Positions 58,117 to 64,000 of a stretch of 64,000 nt of DNA are shown here, in pieces. Source of the DNA: a virus; IMG/VR virus record IMGVR_UViG_3300030329_005082, positions 1 to 64,000 of that record. One strand, 5' to 3'. Position 1 is the first letter of the stretch; every line of letters starts with the position of its first letter. The notes under the pieces are model-generated. The model saw only the letters and a program-made list of their open reading frames with translations. It searched no databases and was not told where the DNA came from. Both the position numbers and the translations under genes were made by a program.

Positions 58117-58927
58117 ACTCTTGTGTCATATCAATGTTAGGAACACACTCTGAATAAGCTGCCCTCAAAACTCGCGCATCTTTAGCCGGAACTGCCTGAA
58201 TGAACGCCTCTATCACCAAGGGCGAATCATTGCCGTTCACGCTGACAATGTAGCTTCGGAACATATCCGTCATTGTCCCTGTTGCTAGCTTCTTTTTCTG
58301 CTTTCTGGTGGCTTCTTTGTAAAGGCGAACCTCATCTTCTCCCGATAGCATACGACACTCTACTTGGGCGTTTGTCATTGGCAACGTAATAACCAAGGTG
58401 CCGCCACTTGTCAATGTAACATTGTGAGAGTCCATATTCTCTGTAAAAGGAGTAATATTAGGGTCGCTGATATCAAATGAAAACTCATCCGTCTGCCCGC
58501 AGCCGGGACATGTCACATTGGTCTCGTAATCTGCCCCATATCCTGTTCTTCGTGCTGCCACCAGTAGGGCATTTTTATCACCGATCAACAAGGACCCGAT
58601 GCGAACATCCTTATCAACAACTAAATTCTGAAGCATCCTGTCCAAAGCGACTCCTTCTTTTAGAAGGGCTCGGGAAGTGAGGATATCCTCCTCCTTGGCT
58701 GTCATGAACTTGATCTCTACCGACTCCTTGTTGTGGAGAGGGTGTCCGGGTTCGTAAAATCTTCCTCCACTGGGCAGTGTTACGAACTCTGTTGGCACAG
58801 ACCATGAAAATGCTGGTTGTGTATCAGGCGCACCAGCGCCTACTGTTGTTGCAACAGCAGGAGTTGGTGTATCATCTTGGGGGGTGAAATCTTCAGGAAA
58901 TCCTGTTCTATTTTCATTACGACTCAT
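58043..58927 (-). CDS. T4 gp26-like baseplate protein (T4_baseplate family)
   Basis: 294 aa. VTLPSGGRFYEPGHPL, KFMTAKEEDILTSRALLKEG, LLIGDKNALLVAARRTGYG match the T4 base plate family (PF12322). Two zinc-type Cys pairs, VTCPGCGQTDEF and YVCTNCGHTADM, are extra to T4 gp26 and suggest a metal-bound core. Would act in baseplate hub formation. Confidence 0.8.
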   Translation of the reverse strand: MSRNENRTGFPEDFTPQDDTPTPAVATTVGAGAPDTQPAFSWSVPTEFVTLPSGGRFYEPGHPLHNKESVEIKFMTAKEEDILTSRALLKEGVALDRMLQNLVVDKDVRIGSLLIGDKNALLVAARRTGYGADYETNVTCPGCGQTDEFSFDISDPNITPFTENMDSHNVTLTSGGTLVITLPMTNAQVECRMLSGEDEVRLYKEATRKQKKKLATGTMTDMFRSYIVSVNGNDSPLVIEAFIQAVPAKDARVLRAAYSECVPNIDMTQEYVCTNCGHTADMEVPLSADFFWPK

Positions 58928-58979
58928 TTGAAACCTTTCTTTTGTCTATTGTAACGTATGTTTTTGTTTCCGTTTAGAA

Positions 58980-59546
58980 TCAGTCAGCAGCGGCTGTTTG
59001 GTCGCGACCGTTTGCCTGCGTCTGAGTAAGTCTTGCCCAGTCATAAGTTACTTCTACAGTTACTTCGTTCATGTCGTCGGAAGAGTAGTCCAAACTGCCA
59101 CCAAAGTCAACAGAAGTAATGAATGGGTTAATAAGTTCCCAACGCTCAATAATGTCGCCGTTCTCATCAATCTGATCAATGAACACGGAGCCGATTTGCT
59201 CAGCGAATTGCTTCTTACTTAAGCTCAACTTGGAACGGGAAGCAGTGGTTGGGAACTTGTAGCCAGCAGCACCTAGCACATCAAGGAAAGCATAGGAAAG
59301 ATCTGGGTCTACAGGGTCTACCAAAGTAATTGAAATTGGATCCCAGGTAACTCTACCGGGATATTTGAAAGTGTGATCAACGTACTGGTGCTCAATAGTG
59401 CTAACATTTGCCTTTGGCTTGCTAGCGGTTTTGATTGTCCAGACGGGGATAGCACCCTGTCCAAGTGTGCGACTGCTAAACTTAAGTTCAAACCGAAACC
59501 TACGCTTAGGCTCAGTTCTTACGTCGTTCCAAAATAAGCTTGACAT
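58980..59546 (-). CDS. Tail tube protein (gp19-like)
   Basis: 188 aa. FRFELKFSSRTLGQGAIPV, VSTIEHQYVDHTFKYPGRV, WDPISITLVDPVDPDL, and C-terminal NEVTVEVTYDWARL match the T4/cyanophage tail tube fold. Upstream of it lies the sheath gene, as in T4-like genomes. Hexamer rings would form the inner tube. Confidence 0.88.
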   Translation of the reverse strand: MSSLFWNDVRTEPKRRFRFELKFSSRTLGQGAIPVWTIKTASKPKANVSTIEHQYVDHTFKYPGRVTWDPISITLVDPVDPDLSYAFLDVLGAAGYKFPTTASRSKLSLSKKQFAEQIGSVFIDQIDENGDIIERWELINPFITSVDFGGSLDYSSDDMNEVTVEVTYDWARLTQTQANGRDQTAAAD

Positions 59547-59588
59547 TATTTATCATACTCCTCAATAATATAATTAGTCGCCTTCAAA

Positions 59589-62500
59589 TTAATCCTCAAA
59601 GGCTGCCCCACTGTTTGTAACTACAAAATCAATTGCGAAGTACTCTACAGAGCGGGTGGGCTTGACGAGTAGCTTAGCGTAAATAATGTTGCGATCAACC
59701 AAGTCAGGCGTTGTGGTTGTTTCGTCAAGAACGAGACGGAAATCATCAATACCAAACTCAGCACGAACACTCTCTAGTAATGGACCAGCCTGACCCAAGA
59801 AGCGATCCCAAGTATCTTTTGTATTAGGACCGAACAAGAGTCGGGAAGCAATGAAGGAAATCTCACGCTTCAAGTAGATCATCAAGCGACGAACGTTGAT
59901 ACGGTCTAGAGCAGAAGCTGTCTGCTGTAGTGTCTTTTGTCCGAAGATGACAATACCCTCTGCTGGGAATTTAGCGATGGGGTTGATGTTGTTCTCATAG
60001 AGTTTATCACGCTCGTCAGAGGTGAGCCTTCTTGAGACATCAAGCACGGGAAGCCCGGCTGCGCCTTCGCTAAGACCGCCACGGGTAAATCCGGCAGGAG
60101 CAAACCATGGGGCATTGATTCTGTCGGTAGAAGACAAGACACCGAGAGCAGCTACTGAGGGTGGTACCCACAAGTTCTGATTTGTGTTGGTGTCTAGGAT
60201 TCTAACCCAGGGGTAATATGCTGCACCGTAGCTGTTATTGATGCTACGAGCGGCTAGGGTATCAGCAGCCTGTGTTGCTGTGTTGGCAGCGTTGCGAGTT
60301 GCTACTGAACCAGTGTCTTCGGTGCTTGGCGTAAAGCCGTACTGAAGATCAATGATGGCTAGTGCATCGCCACGCTCTTCTGCTGCGTCAAGCAAGAAGT
60401 TTGTTACTGCTGGACGCCAGATGCCGGGAATAGTGACAGCGTTCATTTGAACGAAGTCCTTGTCGGCTGCAATGTTGACTGCCTTTCTCAAAGAGAACAA
60501 CTCGTAGGAGTCTTTCTCGTCTGTTGCAGTCATCTTAGTATTTCTAAATGGTTCGCGCTCTTTGATATTGTAGCCGTCAGAACCACCGTGTAAAGTGGTA
60601 GTAAAGCGGTCAATACCGGCAGCCAAGGCTGTCTTATATGAAGCATCGCCTGGTGCTGTCAAGCTTGTGCCAGCAGCACGGTATCCAGAACCATAGGTAT
60701 AGCCTGCGGCTGAAGAACCAGAAACATTGTCAAGGGAGAACACCCAAGAAATGGTTGTTGGATCAGAAGCCTCAAGGGCTGTTTGTTCACCCTCAACGTC
60801 ATGAGAGGTTGAAGCAGGATCAGAGTTGCTAGACACATCAAAAGAACGGATTCTCAAGCAATCTGGAATCTGAGAGTTAAAGAATGTGTCTGTGCCAGTT
60901 CTACCTGTCCATGCTCCCCAATAAGTGCTCTTTAAGCTCTTTGGTTCGCCCCAAGTTGATAGGGTGCGAAGAGGAACCGATGGGAAGGAGATAGAACCTT
61001 TGAAGCCCCCACCACCAGTGAAGTCTGGGGCATCAATATCCGTTACGCCTGACATATCAACCACTCTATTGCCGGCTGAGCCGCCTTGCTGTTGTGTAAG
61101 AGAAATAGTGGCAGACTTTCCTGCTCCACCAGGGTCTGTTACAACCGCTGTAATATTCAACGTAATTGATGCATCGTTGATAGCAGCAGCAATCTGAGTA
61201 GCAAGAACATCAGTGTTAAGATCTGCCATTCCTAGAATGCCTATGGTTCCATCAGTAACAGTGTTTACAGTTTGTTCAAAATCAAATGTCACGTCATCGC
61301 CGTTGGTATCTGTTAGGACGAAAGTGTCACCATCCAAGCCAGCCTTTGTGACGGTTGAGTTAAGGGTCATTACTGTAGTTGCCTCAAACAAGGGAACATG
61401 AAGTAGGTCACGCTGTGTTCCTTGTGAGTGTCCGATGTTGCCGTAATGATCATCAGAGCCGCCGAACAACAATGTTTGGGTGGCACCCAAAGAAGCGGAC
61501 ACTGGACCGCCTAGATCGGAGGACCAGCCACCAGAACCAGAAGCATAACCAACATCACGATACTTGAGGGGTCCCCAAACGCCGAATGGCAACCAGCGGC
61601 TCTCACCTGTGCCGGCAGCCACATCGTCATTCATGACAACACGGATAAAATTGGAACGGTTGTCATATTCACCATACTGTACAAGACGCTTCTCGCCTTG
61701 GTCGTATACTTCATATTTGTCACCGATAGCCTTGGCAATGTAATTTGCTGCGGCTGGATTCAAACTAAGCTCATCAAAGCGTTCCAGAATCACTGGGCGG
61801 CTATCAGTATCTTGTAGGTCTCGGACCAAAACTGAGAATGTGCCGAATGATTGGTAATCACCTTGTGGCGCTTTGATGTTAGAGATTGATATTTTTACAT
61901 CCCTTTGAGTCCACTCGCCGGCACTTAGTGCTTCCAAGCGGAAAAGCTTTTGCATGTTTCTTGCGAAATATGCTGCGTTGTTATTAGAAAGATCCTGGGA
62001 GATGAACCAGCCTGTGGAGGCTCTGGTTGCAGCGCCTTCAAAATCGTTTTGCTGAACTGTTCCCAAAGATGCGCTCACTGAGGCGATCATTGGAAGCATT
62101 GCAACGTAGTACCCAGCGGTGGATCCGCCGGCAAGTTCACCAATAGATGTAGAACCAGTTGCCACCAAAGAGCGTTCAAACGACTCGCCCAAGAAGTAGA
62201 TGCCACCCTGATAAAAGGTCTGTGTTGCAGCATCTGTAATTGCGCTATTAGTAATAGTTGGGTTTGTGTTGAGTGCCTTGCGGATGAAGTTCTCACTGTC
62301 AGGATTCAAACTGACTGTTACCTTGCTATTAACTGCGCTGCCGGTGAAAACTAGCGTAATATCGTCAAGGCTACTAACCTCATATACTGTTGAACCGGCT
62401 TGGGAAGTTGTCTCAGTTCCAGCAACAGTGCCGGAAACTAGAACACGCCCTGAGTCCATGTAAATTTGTGCGGCAACAGCGCCGGACAGGTGTGGACTAG

Positions 62501-62960
62501 CAGTAGCGGATGAAGATGGCCAGACACACAAAGCGTAAACACCACCATTGGCATTCATTTCTTTAGCTGTGCCGGTTATTTTAACTGGGTTGACCTTCCA
62601 ACCAGCCTTACCAGAAGCACTGGCATCAGAAGATTCGTCACCCAACACACGCATGAACGTAAGTGGTGAACTGTTTCTTAGCCAAGCCTGGGCAGCATAT
62701 GCTGCGTAAGTAGGAGCAGTGTGATTGCCTTCGCGCCACACATCGCTGTTCTCGTTGCCGGGAACAGGCTCTCCGAATGTCTGAACAAAGTCAGAAAATG
62801 AAGAAACTGTGACAGGCTTATTAGCTGGTCCCTTGCGAGATCTGCCAATAACCAAAGGCCCAACAGCACCGGGTTGTTCGGGTAGTTGGGAATTATCTAT
62901 TTCATCTATGAATACCCCTGGGGAAATAAACTTAAACTTTCTTGAAGAGTTGTCAGCCAT
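59589..62960 (-). CDS. Tail sheath protein with large insertion
   Basis: 1123 aa, much longer than T4 gp18 (659 aa). FISPGVFIDEIDNSQLPEQP and VIGRSRKGPANKPVTVSSFS at the N-terminus, FVQTFGEPVPG, and C-terminal FIASRLLFGPNTKDTWDRF with IYAKLLVKPTRSVEYFAID give the contractile sheath core. Around residues 530-650 an inserted beta-rich domain occurs (GDTFVLTDTNGDDVTFDFE ... GGSAGNRVVDMSG). The insert probably faces outward. Promoter of extended -10 type upstream is weak. Confidence 0.93.
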   Translation of the reverse strand: MADNSSRKFKFISPGVFIDEIDNSQLPEQPGAVGPLVIGRSRKGPANKPVTVSSFSDFVQTFGEPVPGNENSDVWREGNHTAPTYAAYAAQAWLRNSSPLTFMRVLGDESSDASASGKAGWKVNPVKITGTAKEMNANGGVYALCVWPSSSATASPHLSGAVAAQIYMDSGRVLVSGTVAGTETTSQAGSTVYEVSSLDDITLVFTGSAVNSKVTVSLNPDSENFIRKALNTNPTITNSAITDAATQTFYQGGIYFLGESFERSLVATGSTSIGELAGGSTAGYYVAMLPMIASVSASLGTVQQNDFEGAATRASTGWFISQDLSNNNAAYFARNMQKLFRLEALSAGEWTQRDVKISISNIKAPQGDYQSFGTFSVLVRDLQDTDSRPVILERFDELSLNPAAANYIAKAIGDKYEVYDQGEKRLVQYGEYDNRSNFIRVVMNDDVAAGTGESRWLPFGVWGPLKYRDVGYASGSGGWSSDLGGPVSASLGATQTLLFGGSDDHYGNIGHSQGTQRDLLHVPLFEATTVMTLNSTVTKAGLDGDTFVLTDTNGDDVTFDFEQTVNTVTDGTIGILGMADLNTDVLATQIAAAINDASITLNITAVVTDPGGAGKSATISLTQQQGGSAGNRVVDMSGVTDIDAPDFTGGGGFKGSISFPSVPLRTLSTWGEPKSLKSTYWGAWTGRTGTDTFFNSQIPDCLRIRSFDVSSNSDPASTSHDVEGEQTALEASDPTTISWVFSLDNVSGSSAAGYTYGSGYRAAGTSLTAPGDASYKTALAAGIDRFTTTLHGGSDGYNIKEREPFRNTKMTATDEKDSYELFSLRKAVNIAADKDFVQMNAVTIPGIWRPAVTNFLLDAAEERGDALAIIDLQYGFTPSTEDTGSVATRNAANTATQAADTLAARSINNSYGAAYYPWVRILDTNTNQNLWVPPSVAALGVLSSTDRINAPWFAPAGFTRGGLSEGAAGLPVLDVSRRLTSDERDKLYENNINPIAKFPAEGIVIFGQKTLQQTASALDRINVRRLMIYLKREISFIASRLLFGPNTKDTWDRFLGQAGPLLESVRAEFGIDDFRLVLDETTTTPDLVDRNIIYAKLLVKPTRSVEYFAIDFVVTNSGAAFED

Positions 62961-62994
62961 TGAAAATCCTTCTCCTCGTTGTAAAAACGCTATT

Positions 62995-63003
62995 ATACTA
63001 GCA
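62995..63003 (-). promoter_or_regulatory. Weak extended -10 element before the sheath gene
   Basis: TGC-TAGTAT (62995-63003), overlapping TATAAT (62992-62997), without a good -35. About 35 bases upstream of ATG 62960. Confidence 0.4.
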
Positions 63004-63072
63004 TAGACATACTAAATGCTACTAATAAATAGTAGCTGATAAATCCAAACACCCACCAATATCCTTTTATGA

Positions 63073-63954
63073 TTAGCGTCTATATTTATCTTTTCTTCTC
63101 GCATGAAACTCTGGCTCATCCTGAACCACTGTTCTCTCTCGTCCAATCACCACTTCTGCGGCGGATTCAACCACTGCAACAGATGGTGTTTCTTGGTTCT
63201 TATCAGCGCCAATTATGTGCCCCAAAACCTTTACAGTGACAGTTGACTTAAACACTCTCTCATCTGTGTTTAGTGCGGCATTATTACTCTCATTCCCAAA
63301 GTCTGGATCCACAAAAGCTTCATAAGTGTTGCCCTGGTGAGTAATATTGAAAACCGCAGGCGTGGAGAATGTTGATAAGAAGGGTGCCAACATCTGATTC
63401 ATCTGTTGCTGGTAGTTAGAAATCAACTTAATTTGGTAGACCATCTCCACAAATGTTGGATTAGGAACAAACAGAGTCTCATACACAATTTTTTCGTTTT
63501 CAAATGGGAAAGTATTATAATTTGTATTTGTTCCATTTCCGAACACCCTAAGAGAAGTTGCGTTTGCTCGGTCTCTGGTTTTTTCCTGCTGTACCTGGCG
63601 TGCAATAGGGATGCTTCCGCCTTTTTTATAAAAATCAAAGTATGGCGGGATGTAAACACCATAGCGACCTTTGTTCTGAGGGTTTTTTGTCAAAGATGTT
63701 CTAACCAAAGAGATGATTGGGTACTCTAGAGAGCGACCATTCTCTCTTAACTCTTGTTGGTTCTTTATTTGAAACGCTCTTTCTGCGCCGGCAAATATTA
63801 CAGGGACTTTCTTGAAGCCATCATTTGTATCACAGAAGACATTTAGAGAATCATTTACATAGTTGAAAAGCGCAGTATCTATATCCTCTAAGGTTGAGGG
63901 GTTCAGACTGTAATCTGCTTTCAAATCTTGATCTAACTTTGTATTCTTAGGCAT
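63073..63954 (-). CDS. Neck/tail terminator-type protein (gp15-like)
   Basis: 293 aa. LEDIDTALFNYVNDSLNV, VPVIFAGAERAFQIKN and LEYPIISLVRTSLTKN follow the T4 gp15/tail-terminator pattern. C-terminal part (ERTVVQDEPEFHARRKDK) is polar. It lies directly upstream of the sheath gene. Assignment is by pattern and position. Confidence 0.7.
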   Translation of the reverse strand: MPKNTKLDQDLKADYSLNPSTLEDIDTALFNYVNDSLNVFCDTNDGFKKVPVIFAGAERAFQIKNQQELRENGRSLEYPIISLVRTSLTKNPQNKGRYGVYIPPYFDFYKKGGSIPIARQVQQEKTRDRANATSLRVFGNGTNTNYNTFPFENEKIVYETLFVPNPTFVEMVYQIKLISNYQQQMNQMLAPFLSTFSTPAVFNITHQGNTYEAFVDPDFGNESNNAALNTDERVFKSTVTVKVLGHIIGADKNQETPSVAVVESAAEVVIGRERTVVQDEPEFHARRKDKYRR

Positions 63955-63965
63955 ACTAAAAATTC

Positions 63966-64000
63966 CTATGCTTTCTTGTGTTGTCCGCCGAGATTCCCAG
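63966..64000 (-). CDS. C-terminal end of an upstream gene, cut by window edge
   Basis: The frame reads GNLGGQHKKA and stops at TAG 63968-63966, 12 bases before ATG 63954, whose AGGAA ribosome binding site lies between. Another frame ends NTRKHRNF at 63956, so the identity is unsure. Confidence 0.35.
   Translation of the reverse strand, partial: GNLGGQHKKA

Noticed and set aside
62985-63060. Short membrane-like frame of about 19 codons after the gp15-like gene
   Set aside because: No usable start other than an internal GTG and too short to support.

Overview
The window is a compact, almost entirely minus-strand segment of a large contractile-tailed bacteriophage (myovirus-like) genome. The virion genes give this away: a 1123-aa tail sheath, a gp19-type tail tube, a gp15-like neck/terminator protein, a gp26-type baseplate protein, a gp53-type wedge protein and a tape-measure-like protein. 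Two lipoproteins, a predicted outer-membrane beta-barrel and several murein-acting enzymes point to a Gram-negative host. The gene style (class II ribonucleotide reductase, RecA/UvsX-like protein, gp32-like protein, many small overlapping genes) resembles marine or aquatic phages. This host and habitat reading is inference. No terminase, portal or capsid gene is in the window.

Layout, left to right. 0-2.3 kb: a metallopeptidase/VWA-like protein and its MoxR-type AAA ATPase, each with its own promoter. 2.3-17.6 kb: a run of small genes with four-base to tens-of-base overlaps, including tiny membrane proteins, two related lipoproteins, an FKBP isomerase, a histone H1-like protein, a DNA methyltransferase, a zinc-knuckle protein, a PQ-loop-like membrane protein, a staphylococcal-type nuclease, an NlpC/P60-like protein, a YkuK-type RNase H fold, a lysozyme-like enzyme, ClpP and a glutaredoxin. 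17.7-25.8 kb: GroEL, an outer-membrane protein, a Dam-type methylase, an L,D-transpeptidase-like protein, acidic core-type proteins, a sigma region 4-like protein and an IMP dehydrogenase/GMP reductase. 25.9-31 kb: FtsH, then an array of fourteen small SH3-like genes. 31-34 kb: an aminotransferase and dUTPase. 34-49.8 kb: replication and nucleotide metabolism (DnaE-type polymerase, glycosyltransferase, GroES-like protein, class II RNR, DnaB-like helicase, flap nuclease, dCMP deaminase, RecA, gp32-like SSB, a tubulin/FtsZ-like protein and a minimal family A polymerase). 49.8-64 kb: tail and baseplate genes.

Three themes stand out. First, a protein-quality-control set (FtsH, ClpP, GroEL with a distant GroES-like gene, FKBP, MoxR-VWA). 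Second, about 25 copies of a short SH3/KOW-like domain, fourteen of them in one array. Several array genes are joined by a recurring overlap in which the Shine-Dalgarno and start of one gene are written inside the conserved C-terminus of the previous one. Third, a repeated promoter-plus-leader cassette (TTGACT, 16-base spacer, TGC-TAATAT, very short leader with AAGGGAG) in front of about ten transcription units. A single plus-strand promoter-like element at about 2.4 kb may drive a small RNA. Many starts were moved inward from the longest frame where a clear ribosome binding site or stop/start overlap supported it.
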